Of a DNA stretch of 64,000 nucleotides, positions 33,181 through 44,675 are shown piece by piece. The DNA comes from Varanus komodoensis (Eukaryota; Chordata; Lepidosauria; Squamata; Varanidae), in the NCBI RefSeq assembly GCF_004798865.1, contig NW_025336416.1, positions 2,341,172 through 2,405,171 on the forward strand, given 5' to 3'. Position 1 is the stretch's first letter. Every line of letters starts with the position of its first letter. Made by a program: the position numbers and the translations under genes. The notes under the pieces were generated by a model. The model did no database searches. It worked only from the letters and a program-made list of their open reading frames with translations, and was not told where the DNA came from.

Positions 33181-35098
33181 GAGGACAATATTTTGTAGAG
33201 AGATTAATCTTATTCTTTGCATGTGTGTGCATGGGCGTGCGCTCATGCAGATAGACACACACACAAAGGAGGACGAACCTCTTTGCTTGGTGGCACTGGG
33301 AAACCCCAGCGCTGACTCTTGGCAGCTGCTCCCCATGGCTTAGTTTTTAGCAGGCAGGCTCCCTGCCCGTCCAGCCATGGTGCTGGCACTGAGAAAAGCT
33401 CTGAGCATATGCCATGTCCTTTCCCACAACATCTCATTATATATCAGAGATGGAACTGATTCATTGCAACTCAATGAACTGGTGGCAACTGGTGGCAATG
33501 AACCGGTGGCAACTCAAGGACAGATGCGTGCCCAGAAACCAGTTTAGTATGGCCAGTTCCCTTCCTGCAGGCTGCCCAGTAGCAGTGTTGGCCTCCATGA
33601 CATTGAATGGGCCACCATGCCTGACTTTGCCAACACCACCAGTTTCACAATGCCCATCTCGAGACATTGGGACTTTGACCAGCATAAGAGAGGAGACCAT
33701 GCCAGCAAATCAAACCACGCCATGTGGGCTCTTCACCCCGTGATTATGCTGTAGATTAAAGAAGAGCAAAGCCTGGAGCCACAAGAGGGTCACCCTTCCA
33801 GCCTTCTTGGCTCGGTTCGGATGGAATGACAAGCTGCAGCGTGCCTGCACCATGCCTTGAACTTTCGAAATGACAGGCGGCCCTGGAATGAGAAGTCCTG
33901 CAGGGAAATTTATTCACAGCGGCTTTTCATGATGTGCAGTCTTGTCCACTGAGTCCTGATCCCTTTGTTCTAGGCGCGTGAGCGAAATAGGCTTGATGGA
34001 ACGTTGCAGCGTGTTCCCCATTCCAAAACACGGATGCTGCTTTATGCCACACAAAGCAGATTTGAAGTGCTGTAATGCATCACGTGTGACACTTTTTAAA
34101 TTGTGACCAGCTTACACAGCCAGTTGCGGCATCTTCATCTGTCAGGAAGATTTCCAGTCCTGTGGAGTGCTTGGCACACTTATCTGCTGCACTAAATACA
34201 TCCCCCCACCCCCACAGACAGACCAAAAAACATTAGATATTAATGGCATCTCTTTGTGAATTAGTAATGTTAACTCACCTCCTCCCCTTTTTTTAAGCCA
34301 GGGGTTTCAAAATTAGAAGCCTGACCTCTATTTACACAGCAATATCAGTAAACTAGAATAATCCCATTAATTTTGCACACTATATTGGTGATGAATAGAG
34401 TAGGGGAGAGAAAGAAAAATAGTCTCTCTGACCCTGGTCCTTTGATCAGAGCCACAAGACCATCATCCCCTTCCAGTGCTGACGTTTCTTGCTTTATATA
34501 GCAAAACATGATTGGCAACATTGAAACTGTCCAGCATCAAGGCAAATATGCTTTTTGGCTGTCCAATTACATTACATCATCTCTGCCCTTAATAGCACCT
34601 CAAAATGCCATGAATTACCTTCTGAAATTGGGGTGCTTAACAGCAAATTTTGCCCGTATGCAGTGTGCATCATCCCATTTTATTTTGTGGAAGGATAACA
34701 CATGGCTTCCGGAGTTATTACTTGCTCCCGAATCTTGTTTCCAGTGGCAACCGAATCTGCATCTATGACCTGGCAAGACCTGGTGTGTACAGAGTGGCGG
34801 CTGCCTTTGCATCACATCAGGCAACTGTCAGAGCTTTGTGATCCTAACCCAGAGTTGAGACCCTAACCCCATGGCAACTGGTCCTGGAGGAAAACCCACT
34901 AGAGCTATTTTGTCCCTCAATAAGGATATCAACTCTGCGAAGCCAGTTACAACAAAGATTCAGCATTCAAAATGTTTCTGTAATAGAACAGGAGGATAAG
35001 AATTTTGTTTCTATTTGGCCATGTAAGAATTTACCCAGTTTGCCTTTCCTGAGACCCAAAGAAAGGAGAAATAAGCATGTTCTGCTATCAAAGTCTTA
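33181..35098. other. Unassigned; short degenerate tandem at 33466-33515
   Basis: At 33466-33515 the word GGTGGCAAC(T) occurs three times in a degenerate tandem. The rest has no recognised gene. The stretch 34210-34420 is AT-rich and unique (GATATTAATGGC, AATCCCATTAATTTTGC) and could be regulatory. Confidence 0.4.
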
Positions 35099-35870
35099 CA
35101 TAGAAACATAGAAACAGAGCGAGTCAGAAGGGGTCTCCCAGGCCATCTAGTCTGACCTCCAGCACCAGCCGGCTCCACTCACGACATGCCCACCATGTGG
35201 ACTTCCAGCCTATCCTTGAACACCCACACCAATGGGGCCTCAACGACCTCCCATGGAAGCCCATTTCACACCCTCGGGGTCCTAACTGTCAGGAAGTGCT
35301 TCCTGGCATCTAAATGGAACCTTGGCTCCCTGAGCTTTGCTCCATTGGATTGCATCCTGCCTTCCTCTGCAGGGGAGAACAGGTCTCTACCCATCTCCAT
35401 GTGACATCCCCTCACATACCTGTATGTCGCCAACATATCCGCTCTGAGTCTCCTCTTCTCCAGGCTGAAAAGACCCAGTTCCCTCAGTCTCGCCTCATAC
35501 GGCATCCCCTGCAAACCAGCCACCAACTTTGTGGCCCTACGCTGCTCTAACTTCAACCTGGCATATCCTTTCTGTAATGAGGGGCCCAAAACTGCGGGTG
35601 CACCAGAGTCATATAAAGTGGTAGCAATACCTCTCTTGCTCTAGAAGCCACACTTCTGGCTATGCAACCAAGGGTGGCGTTTGCCCTCTTGACCACCGCA
35701 TCACACTGCTGACTCATGTTTAGCCTGTAGTCAGCCAGCACCCCGAGGTCCCTTTCACAAGTGCTGCTCTCCAGCCACTTGTCACCTAACCTGTACTTAT
35801 GACGGCTATTCCTATGCCCCAAGTGCAAGACCTTGCACTTATCCACATTGAATGCCATTACATGATCCAC
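35099..35870 (-). mobile_element. CR1 LINE, 3' 0.77 kb, minus strand
   Basis: Two minus-strand frames carry the CR1 ORF2 C-terminus. One (35553-35870) reads FNVDKCKVLHLGHRNSRHKY, WLESSTCERDLGVLADYRLN and SQQCDAVVKRANATLGCI. The other (35266-35589) reads [40 protein letters not shown] and FHLDARKHFLTVRTPRV. A frame break near 35570 separates them. The 3' end shows the TGTTTCTA-type tail. It belongs with the copies at 30891 and 48795 and is relatively well preserved, so fairly young, but 5'-truncated. Confidence 0.93.
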
Positions 35871-36925
35871 TGGACATTTCCGAACTGGTGATGCTATTCA
35901 AGAAAGCATGTACATGAAAATGTGTAGCTTTGAAACCTGTCTGTGAAAAAGACCATGCTTTAAAAAGAATGCATGCAAACATGCCTTAAATAATATGAGA
36001 AGACTGTGCACATTTCAGAAATGCATGGGATGGGTGTATACCATTGGAAAAATATTCATGGAAGAAAATGCCACTCCTTTGTCCATATCCCATTAGAAAG
36101 TATATCTGGCTCTGATATGAAAAGGACAGGCTGAGTCACATCACACCAAATGAAATTCCTCTCCTCTCAAAGGAGTGTGTGCATTTGTCTGTGTGTGCAC
36201 ATGTGCATGTGTGCCTGGGAAAGCAACTGGGAAACTGGAGAGGAATATGTATTATTTTATTTTTGTTAACCCTTTCAGCTGCATCAGTGACAATGGGTAT
36301 GACTATCCTACAGAGTGTTTTGGACAGAATTCCTAGGCTGCAAGTCCAGGAGGTGGTCTCAGGCCACATTAGGCCAATCTATAAATCCAAATGTTTCCCC
36401 CTCTTTCAAGGATTGCTCTTATTTCAGGGTTGTTTGGTTGGGAAGATTACTATAGCTTGAAAGGCCGCGGCCATCGGAACTAAGGTGTTTTTCCATGGGT
36501 TGTTCTGCGCTTCTGACAGTTGTTGCTGAATTGTATTTCTAAACATTGTGTGAAGATCAGTGGTGACTTTGTCAGCACATTGGCAATTTGGGTGCTTACT
36601 TTCAGCATTGCTAGACTTGCAAGCGATGCTCAGTTTAAGAAGATAGATCTTTCCAGTCATTACATTTATGAATGTTGTTGTTTGTGTAGTTAAGGGCATG
36701 TAATGCAGTGGCTGAATGCACTTATGCAAGAGTAGGATCCTTGCTCCTTGATCAGTGTTTTGATTTCTGCTCTGACTTGCATGGATATGGTAGATGGCAG
36801 CACTCTCTAAATTGTTTCTGGTGTCTAAAAAATGCAAAGAGTTTGCATTCAAGGGTATTTTTATTCATTGCCACGTGATAGTTCGGTGATGTGGGATAAA
36901 AATCTATCACAAAAGGTACACACCT
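35871..36925. other. Unassigned; degenerate ATGCAT-rich repeat at 35900-36080
   Basis: At 35900-36080 words such as AAAGCATG, GAATGCATGC and AATGCATGGG recur, as they do near 41510-41600 and 48020-48185. This suggests a diverged AT-rich repeat. A GT-rich patch lies at 36170-36215. No gene recognised. Confidence 0.4.
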
Positions 36926-37196
36926 GTTGTCATGTGCCATCAGTGCATCTTTGACTTAGGGTGACCCTGTGAATGACAGCTCACCAAAATGTCCTATCCA
37001 AGATCTCCCTGCTCAACTCTTCCAGCTCCAAGGCTGTGGCTCCCTTAAAGGAGTCCATCCATCTCATATTTGGTCTTCCAGTTCTTCTGTCTTCAACTTT
37101 CCTTAGCATGATGATCTTTTCAGAGATTCTTGCCTTCTCATTAGGTGTCCAAAGTAGACAGCCTTGGTTTGCTCAGTTTTGTTTTTGTTTGTTTAG
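36926..37196 (-). mobile_element. RTE-group LINE, 3' part, minus strand (split by insertion)
   Basis: GACTTAGGGTGACCCTGTGA, CAAAATGTCCTATCCAAGAT and TCCATCCATCTCATATTTGG are the reverse complement of the RTE copy at 13705-14342. It is interrupted by the BovB insert at 37197-37470 and resumes at 37471. Confidence 0.82.
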
Positions 37197-37470
37197 TCAT
37201 GAAGTCATGCCCAACCCATCACAACCCCATGGACAACATTCCTCCAGGCTCTCCTGTCCTCCACCAGCCCTCGGAGTCCACCCAAGCCCACACCCACTGC
37301 CCCAGAGACTCCATTCAGCCACCTCATCCTCTGCCATCCCTTTCTTCTTTTGCCATCTATTGTGCCCAGCATCAGGGTCTTCTCCAGGGAGTCCTTCCTT
37401 CTCATTGGGTGGTCAAAGTATTTGAGCTTCATCTTCAGTATCTGGCCTTCTAAAGAGCAGTCAGGGTTGA
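37197..37470 (-). mobile_element. RTE-BovB LINE 3' end nested in the RTE copy, minus strand
   Basis: The minus-strand translation reads MRRKDSLEKTLMLGTIDGKR, LNGVSGAVGVGLGGLRGLVE and AWRNVVHGVVMGWA. It is nearly the same as 25188-25470. A possible 14-bp target duplication flanks it: TTTTGTTTGTTTAG at 37183-37196 and TTTTCTTTGTCTAG at 37471-37484 (12 of 14). It is severely 5'-truncated. Confidence 0.88.
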
Positions 37471-37880
37471 TTTTCTTTGTCTAGTTTGATTTGATCTAAG
37501 ACCAACTTACTTGTCTTTCCATTAGTCCAGGATATTAACAAAGCTCTCCTCCAGCACTATGTTTCAAACACATCAATTTTCTTCCTGTCAGCTTTCTTCA
37601 CTGTCCACCACCCACATGTAGTGATCAGGAATACAATAGTGTGGATGGGTTTGGCTTTGGTCTTCAATGAAACGTCCTTACACTTGATTAGCTTTTCTAG
37701 TTCCTTCATTGAAGCCCTTCTGAGTCTCACCTTCCTCAGTTTTCTTTGCTGTGGTTTTCTTTCCTTTGAATTGATGACTGAGTCAAGGTATGAAACATAT
37801 TTTACAATCTCAGTTGCATACACACCTACCTTAAATTGTCTCCATTTCTTTCTTGTGGAGAACGGATTCACTTGAAAAGC
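37471..37880 (-). mobile_element. RTE-group LINE, continuing after the insertion, minus strand
   Basis: The minus-strand frame at 37557-37907 reads YVSYLDSVINSKERKPQQ, then LEKLIKCKDVSLKTKAKPIH and WWTVKKADRKKIDVFET. These match YLGSLINSKG ... IIKCKDISLETKAK ... VKKANRKDMDAFKT of the plus-strand copy at 13705-14342. It is one element with 36926-37196. Confidence 0.85.
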
Positions 37881-38254
37881 TGTTGCTTGCGAAGCTATGA
37901 AATACAAAGCATGCAGTTGAAGCTTCTGCGTTCTTTGTTTGTGGATAGCATTACTTTCGCAGATACATTTATTCCCAAGAGACAGACTGTAGAAGATGTT
38001 ATATGCTATGGATTATTATTACTAATGTTTATCATTTATTTATCCATACACCATGCAGAACCTGAAACCCTCTGGGATGCTCACAACCATTCATAAAAAC
38101 ATCAATCCCAATAAAAGTGATAAAACATTTCCGATATAGAAAATGCAAAAGCCATTTCATAGCTAAAGCATGTTTAAATATAAAACTGGCTCTATTAAAT
38201 GACATTAAATACCTGGAGCAGAAGACAGTTTTTAGATGGTATCAGAAAGATGGC
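37881..38254. other. Unassigned; AT-rich
   Basis: TTATCATTTATTTATCCATA near 38030 resembles a reversed LINE tail, so part may belong to a minus-strand LINE 3' end. No gene. Confidence 0.4.
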
Positions 38255-38474
38255 TGAGTTGGTCCCAGGTGGGCTTCAGTGAGGACATCATTCCATAGTT
38301 GGGAGGTATCCACTGAGAAGGGCCTCTTTCTTGCTGCTAGCCTCCAAGTTTCTCTTACAGGTGGCAGTCAGAAGAAGACCTCAGATGATGATGTGGTAGC
38401 CAGGTAGATTCTGGTTAGGAGAGCTGCTACCATCAGGCACTGCAATCCCAAACCATGTAAGGCTTTATCAGTTA
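38255..38474 (+). repeat. Interspersed repeat, copy 1 of an inverted pair
   Basis: Bases 38341-38474 match the reverse complement of 39893-40033 with about 14 differences over 134 aligned bases (hand alignment). Weaker similarity extends left to about 38255. The family is not named; it may be a LINE 3' region. Confidence 0.7.
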
Positions 38475-39892
38475 CTGCCAGCATCTCACATTGGAATCAG
38501 ACCCATACAGGCATCCAGAGTGAGCCATGACTGGTGGTATATGCTATAGGATGACAGACTCTATCTCTTGTCCTTTCTTGGTTTACAAGAACATCTAGAA
38601 AAGGGATGATTGCCATCTCCATGATGCTATTGCAGGTCAGTGTTGCAGGGAAAGGGGATCCCAGATTTGGACGGCAGGTGAGCAAGGATTGGCCCACAGA
38701 CCCGAGAGCAGCGCCCTTGTCCTACAGACTCTATGGTGGCAGAAGTCCTGACACCAGTGATGCTTGAACTGCTACCCCATTGTGAGTAAGGGGTTAAGGC
38801 AGGCTTCCCTTTGGTCACCTCCTTCAGCAACTGCAGCAGAAGCAATGGCAGGGCCCTGCTGCTCAGAGCAGACGATGCCCTTTGGTTCTGCGCTAATGAC
38901 AAAGAGACTCTGGCTTTGAGAAATGTGTTGCACAGTTTTCATCGCTGCTCCTACTGAAGAGAAGGGGAGGGGTCATTCATCTGCTGCAATCGGAGCCGCA
39001 AGCAACCGGACATTGTCCAGAAAAGATTCACTGGCACATCCCATAAAACCCCCACCTATTTCTTCCCCAGATCCTGTGCATTTGAGCAATTTATGGGACA
39101 TGCTGTATTTGCAGTTGCAAATACATAACGGCTCTCATCTGCCTTGACTTCGCTTTCTGATGCACCACAGCAATAAACAAAGTGATTAACCAAGTGCAGA
39201 TTATTGGAGAGCTGGACTGAATGCTAAATGCACATTGTGAGACCGTGATGACTTTGTCCTTCATGCATGGAAAAAAAGAATGGAAGGAAAGATTTGGCTG
39301 ACTGTTTTAAAGTAATACGAGACTCCTTACCTCTGCAGTCCTGGCCAGGTGCAGCTCACCCCCCGGTAATTTCCTCACATTCGGGCTCTTCGTCTTATCT
39401 CCTCTTCTGGGTAGATTAACCCTCATTTCTCCACGGGGAGGACAAATTCTCAACAGTTCCTCATAAGTAGGGACCAGTATCAGGAGTGCTTGTAACACAG
39501 CCATCCCCATTGTGTTGTGTTGTGTTCTGTGTAAGTGGCAAGTGGCAAAAAGATCAATTCTCTCGGCAGAATGAGGCCCCATTTACACCCTTCAAAATGC
39601 ATGTGTGTCAAGGGTGGGGAGGGGGCTGTCCCATTCCAGGGAAGAGGGGGAGCTAGTGTTGGAATTAACCACAATTTCCTGAAAATGTTCTTCCAATGAG
39701 TGTTCCATTGCTTTTTATCATTTATTTTGCTAATATTTCTGAGTTAGTGAATCAAAGGGCAGGTTTGAGCATCATGCGAAGACACATATGAGCAAGTCAC
39801 CATTGATGGGTTCTTTGCAGAACAACCCATGGGACTCTGAACAAGTGATGTGGCCTGCTGTAGCTTGTTCTCCTTTTCCTTTGGTCCGGTAA
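38475..39892. other. Unassigned sequence between the inverted copies
   Basis: About 1.4 kb with no recognised gene. The part at 39100-39260 is unique and motif-rich (GCAATAAACAAAGTGATTAA) and might be regulatory. Confidence 0.35.
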
Positions 39893-40095
39893 AGGCATCA
39901 ACCGATGAAGCCTCACATGGCTTGGGACTGCAGTGCCTGATGGTAGCAGCTCTCCCAACCAGAATCTACCTGGCCACCACCTCATCATCTGAGGTATTCT
40001 GCTGACTGCCACCTGCGAGAGACACTTGGAGGATCGCAGCAAGGAAAGGTCTGTGGCTTTGCACAAAGGGAGCAACCCTCCCTTGGAACTCCAGC
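39893..40095 (-). repeat. Interspersed repeat, copy 2 of an inverted pair
   Basis: CTGATGGTAGCAGCTCTCCC and CCAGAATCTACCTGGCCACC form the inverse of 38341-38474. It lies just before the L2-type LINE at 40255. Confidence 0.7.
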
Positions 40096-40254
40096 AATCG
40101 ACTAGTGGCAGGATGATGTTTTGTGAGAAGAGCCAACTTGTATGACCTCACATTGCCCTGCTCTCGAACACAGAAGCACTCCTTTCCGTTGGAGGAGTCC
40201 CATGGACATGTGTCTTCACAGTGATGGGGGCTGCCCATGTAATCATAATAGGCC

Positions 40255-40620
40255 AGTGCTTTTCCATTGGCACTGGCTGCCAGTCCTTGACTGGGTCTGA
40301 TTAAAAGTGCTGGCATTAACATTGACAGCCCTAAAGGACTTGGGGCCAGGTCATCTGAGGGACTCCTCCTCCTTACTGACTAGCCTTACTGTCCTGCCTG
40401 GTCCCAAAGGTCCATGGTCCTTCTCCGGGAGTCTCTGCCAAGGGAGGTGAACTGCATGATTACTAAGAAGGGGGTTTTCTGCTGTGAACTTCCCAGTGAA
40501 GCTCACCTGGCAGCTATGGTGTGCTCTTTTCAGCACCCGCAATTTCCCCAGGAATTTTCCCCTTTCAGCCTTTATCATGCCACATCCTTGGCGCATGTTA
40601 AAGCATTCTGCTAGGTTTTG
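40255..40620 (+). mobile_element. L2-type LINE 3' end
   Basis: TTGGCACTGGCTGCCAGTCC (HWLPV), CCTAAAGGACTTGGGGCCAG (LKDLGPG) and TCTGCCAAGGGAGGTGAACT (LPREVN) give the L2-group C-terminal order in broken frames. No clear tail. Confidence 0.65.
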
Positions 40621-42880
40621 CTGTGGCTTTTACTCCTATTTCATCCTCCAGTTTTAAATCTTTGCACTGCGCTTTTCATTGACATTCCATGCTTTTAATT
40701 GTTTGGTAGTGTCCGGAAAGCATTGGCGATTGGGCAGCATGGAAATGAAAGACTACCAGTATTGGGCAGTATGGAACTCACAGCCCAAGTGACTGGGACA
40801 GCCCTGCTTCATGAAAATGTGTGTGTGTGCAAGTGTGCATGAGGGCGGGGGTGGAGGGATCCACTTTGACAGCATCCTTGCACAACACAATGATATCACC
40901 TGATGGATGTACCAGACAGAGAAGAGGAGAAGGTCACCTGAGGTCAAAATATGAGAAACAACAGCCGGCTTTGGAACCCAGCTGAAACATGCCCTGTCTG
41001 ACAATTCCATCATCTTAAGGGCAACCTTGTTTCGGGGGGGGAGTCCCCGTTATGCAGACCCATCCATCAAGTCTTATGCATGGCCCGGTGCTGTCAGAGG
41101 TGAATTTTCCTGAACTGTTGGACTCTGATTTCATCCTGATGTAATAATTCCAAGCAACTTCTAGACAAGTGACTTCAGGGGCATGACACAGTTCAGCGAG
41201 ACAACATTTCTGGTCTATGTATTCAGAGCCAGTCTTGGGGGATGTGGGGGGGGGGGTACTTGAGGTGGGTCACTAGACCCTCTGCTTCCAGTTTTTCCCT
41301 TCCTTTTAGACTTGGCTGTTCCATATTTACTGGCTTTTGAAAGATACGGGAATAGATTCTCAAGCTCCCTAAAATAACTCTGAGCTCATTGCAAGGTTGC
41401 AGCCCAGATGAGGGCTGCATGAGAATTATCTTCTCATTTGTTTTTAATGCCAATTTGCCCCATTCATAACCCTAACCACAAGCACAAATGGGAGCACAGA
41501 TTTCGGAAGAATGCTGACACTTTTCAGAACATATGCCTGCATTCTCGTGAAGTGCAAACTATTGAAAAATGTGCATTTTTCAAAAACAGAAGAACAAACA
41601 AAAATAGCTTCTCGGGATTTAGCCTAAGGGGGTAAAGTGTGTGTTTGGATATATGCTTTCAGAAACTGTGTACCAAAAAGTGAACTTTTCCTGATTGGAT
41701 TGGTGGGGATAAGGTGTGAAAAAGGGAAGCAAATTGTAATCAAAACCAGGCCTGAGGCATACCAAGATCCAAAGTGGAGCTTGAAAATCCTTGGCAAGCT
41801 CAAACACCACTGATTTTCTTGCCCTAATCCAGATACTTTTTATTTGTTCATGCAAGTATGAGCTTAGGATTTATTCAGTGACAATTCCAGACCCACTTAC
41901 CTGAGAGTAAATCTATTTGCTTGCCACTTGAGTTACATCAGAATAATCAGATTGATCTTTTGCTCACCTGTCAATCCTAGCCACCAACTGCAATGGAGAG
42001 TACCAAATTTACGTATGGGCTGAACAGACTGCATCCCAGGGCCTCAAAATTGGGGTGGAGGCCTTGGACTCCTGCCAATGAAAAAATACCATTAATTCTA
42101 TTTCATTTGTAATGCTAAAAATCAGGAATGTACCTAGGTGAAAGAGCATTTTCTAGACTAAAAAGGGCAAAGAATGACATACAGAGTCCCAAGACTGGTT
42201 GTCTGATCTAAGCATTCTCTGCACAGAAAATGATAAACTGCAACTTATTGATTTTAATGACATAATTGATAAACTTGCATCCAAAAAAGCTCAAAGAAAC
42301 TGTTCTGACTTTGTATATAGTGTAATGTTATAACATAGCTATAATTCCCCTATGAATGTTCTGTGTGAAGGTCTTCATTAATTTCATACTTTTGTACATG
42401 TATTAAAGGTCATAATTGTATAAACATTTTTTAAATCAATGCTAAAATGCCAGCAATGTTCTACTTTCATTGAGCAGGTAAAGAAGGGAATGAGATGTTG
42501 TTTCTCATGACCAGATGCTATTGAGTTTGGGCGTTCCCGAATCTCCTGGTCCTGGCCCTCCAGCTGCTTTAATCCCAGACTGACTTTGGATCAGGTCGGC
42601 ATCAGTAGTTGGCATGGCTGGGCACCGGCCAAGTGGCTGGAAGCTCTGAAGGTCCCCTCTGCTGCTCTCCTCCCCTACTCCTGGAGAGGACTCGCCAGAC
42701 CTCCACCTGCAGACCTTGCAGCATCCCGCTGCAAAGCCTGAAAAATCTCTTCCACATCCTGTAGCAGCCCTCTGAGCCATCAGAATTTGAGGCGATGAAG
42801 CCAAGGAGAGCAGTGTTCCTGTTACTCCCTCCTCCGAAAAGGCAGTATCTGAGAGGTAAGTTTTTGGAAACAGGAAGATC
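40621..42880. other. Long unassigned stretch
   Basis: A GT-rich patch lies at 40815-40845 and a G run at 41246-41255. At 41865-41945 CACTTACCTGAGAGTAAATC resembles the MITE-like repeat of 15355-15425 in reverse. A minus-strand open frame at 42505-42882 has no recognised domain. Otherwise nothing identified. Confidence 0.4.
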
Positions 42881-43300
42881 ATTTATTTATCATATTAAAA
42901 GCTTTTCTGGACCATCCACTACAAGCGTCTCAGGAGGGCTTATGAGAAAAAGAAAAGAAAAGGAACTGAAAATATAAAACAAAACAAGGCACTGCATCCA
43001 ACCTCAATAATAAAACCCACAATAAAACCAATTAAACATTAAAATGCTGGGGAAATAAAAAGGTTTTTGCCTGATGCTGAAAATAAAGCATCAGCGCCAG
43101 GGTCAGGCAAACCTCCCTGGGGAGCAAATTCCAGAGCCAAGGCACCACCACCGAAAAGGCCCTTCTCCAGGTAACTACCCTCCTAATCTCCTTCAGGGAG
43201 GGCTCCTGGAGAAGGTCCTCCGCCTCAGGTCTCAAGGGGCAATGGGCACATAGGGAAGAAGGCACTCCTTCAAGTATCCAGGGCCCAAGCCTTTTGCGGC
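42881..43300 (-). mobile_element. L2-type LINE 3' end, minus strand
   Basis: The minus-strand frame at 43032-43265 reads LLQEPSLKEIRRVVTWRRAF, SVVVPWLWNLLPREV and AKTFLFPQHF, the L2-group C-terminus. On its tail side AATAAAAAGGTTTTTGCCTG and a TTTATTTAT start match 23325-23600. Confidence 0.85.
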
Positions 43301-43319
43301 TGCAGGGTATGCAGGGGTG

Positions 43320-43355
43320 GGAGCCCTCCTTGAAGGAGATCAGGAGAGTAGTTGC
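43320..43355 (+). repeat. Short L2 fragment inverted relative to its neighbour
   Basis: GGAGCCCTCCTTGAAGGAGA and TCAGGAGAGTAGTT are plus-strand L2 coding sequence. They match the reverse complement of 43171-43206 at 32 of 36 positions, giving a potential hairpin with a loop of about 113 bases. Confidence 0.8.
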
Positions 43356-43394
43356 CCCGGGAGACAGAGGAAGGTGAGGTGGCCAAGACTATCA

Positions 43395-43560
43395 TGATGG
43401 CATTAATATCCCACCTTTCTTGTGTCAGGAACAGAAGGTGGCCTGCATGGCTCTCCTCCTCTTCAGCTCATCCTTATACAGCAGGTCAGGGCAAGAGTCC
43501 ATGGCTGGCCTGAGATCTCCCAGTAAGCTTCATGGCTGAGTGTGGACTCTCACCACTGCA
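43395..43560 (-). mobile_element. MIR-like SINE, minus strand
   Basis: ATATCCCACCTTTCTTGTGT, GAGATCTCCCAGTAAGCTTC and CATGGCTGAGTGTGGACTCT are the reverse complement of the MIR-like 3' half and B-box region. Confidence 0.7.
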
Positions 43561-43704
43561 CCGCCCTGAGGAGATGCCACACTCTCCCATGGGGCGACAT
43601 GAAATTCCAGGAAGCAATGGCAGCACGGCAGCAACAGGGCAGGCCAGTGGGCCGGCAGGTGGGCTTTGCTGGCTGGCAGCAGAAGCAGGTGGGTGGACAA
43701 CTTC

Positions 43705-43796
43705 AGTGACTGAAAGAACCTCTTTCTACGGTACATAGTTGACCTGTGGAACTCACTGCCACAGGATTTAGTGGTGGCCACCCATTTGGATGGCTT
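43705..43796 (+). mobile_element. LINE 3' region (CR1-group), left of nested SINE
   Basis: GTACATAGTTGACCTGTGGA, ACTCACTGCCACAGGATTTA and GTGGTGGCCACCCATTTGG form the conserved 3' block. It breaks off at GGATGGCTT and resumes after the SINE at about 44135. Confidence 0.8.
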
Positions 43797-44134
43797 CATG
43801 GCACAGTGGTTTAAACTGCTGTGCTGCTGGGCTGGTGGATCGAAAGGTCGCCGGTTCGAATCTGCACAATGGGGTGAGTTCCCGTTGCTCCATCCCAGCT
43901 CCTGCCAACCTTGCAGTTCGAAAGCATGCAAATGCAAGTAGATAAAAAGGTACCACTTCGGTGGGCAGGTAACAGTGTTCCGTGCACTTCGGTGTTTAGT
44001 CATGCCGGCCACACGACCACGGAGACTGTCTGTGGACAAACGCTGGCTCCCTCGGCTAGGGAACGGGGATGAGCACCGCCCCCGAGAGTCAGGCATGACT
44101 GGACGTCAAGGGGAAACCTTTACCTTTTACCTTT
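43797..44134 (+). mobile_element. Sauria-type SINE
   Basis: The head GGCACAGTGGTTTAAACTGC resembles a tRNA A box, and GGTTCGAATC at 43853-43862 is a good B box. The body carries GCCAACCTTGCAGTTCGAAA, ATGCCGGCCACACGACC and ACAAACGCTGGCTCCCTCGG. The 3' end GAGTCAGGCATGACTGGACG followed by GGGGAAACCTTTACC is BovB-like, as known for Sauria SINEs, which BovB machinery mobilises. The full body is present, with good promoter boxes and little divergence, so the insertion is relatively young. It lies inside a LINE 3' end. The target duplication could not be delimited. Confidence 0.92.
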
Positions 44135-44345
44135 AAAGGAGGATTGGACTGATTCATGGGGTGTAAGGCTAGCAAGGGCCACTAGTCCTGATACATTTAG
44201 GCCACCTCCATGGTCAGAGACAGTGTGCCTGTGCATAGCAGTTGCTGGGGAACATGGTTGGGAGAGTGCTGTTGCTTCCCTGTCCCGTTCGTGTGAACGG
44301 AACTTTGGCCTAGATGGAACTTTGGCCCTTGTTATGCTCTTATCA
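44135..44345 (+). mobile_element. LINE 3' end (CR1-group), right of nested SINE
   Basis: TAAAGGAGGATTGGACTGAT and TCATGGGGTGTAAGGCTAGC continue the LINE broken at 43796. The terminal region has CAGTTGCTGGGGAACATGG. The extreme 3' end is diverged (TTGTTATGCTCTTATCATCC). Confidence 0.78.
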
Positions 44346-44675
44346 TCCTGTCTGTCTAGAAAAGTCCAAGAAGCCAGAAGGAAATAAAAGCAGTCCTGCT
44401 ACATACAGTTAAATTTCTTAAAGAAGGAAGGCTACACAATCCAAACGCAACCATTTTGAGAGAGATTTGGGGTGGGGAAAACAACCTCAGGTAAATGAAA
44501 GAAATTCCAGAAAGACAAGAAAAATGTCTCAGGGGAGATGCCTGCCCATCGGTAAGCAGCCACTAAGTTTACTGAAAATCAAATTCCACGTCAAAAACAA
44601 AGCCTCCAGTTAATCATACCTGAGCAAATCACCCTGGAGAATGTTGATGGGAGAAGATTTAGATATTAGATTAGA
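44346..44675. other. Unassigned non-coding sequence
   Basis: Nothing recognised. Confidence 0.45.

Noticed and set aside
43530-44096. 188-codon minus-strand frame
   Set aside because: It is antisense to the Sauria SINE and the LINE tail.
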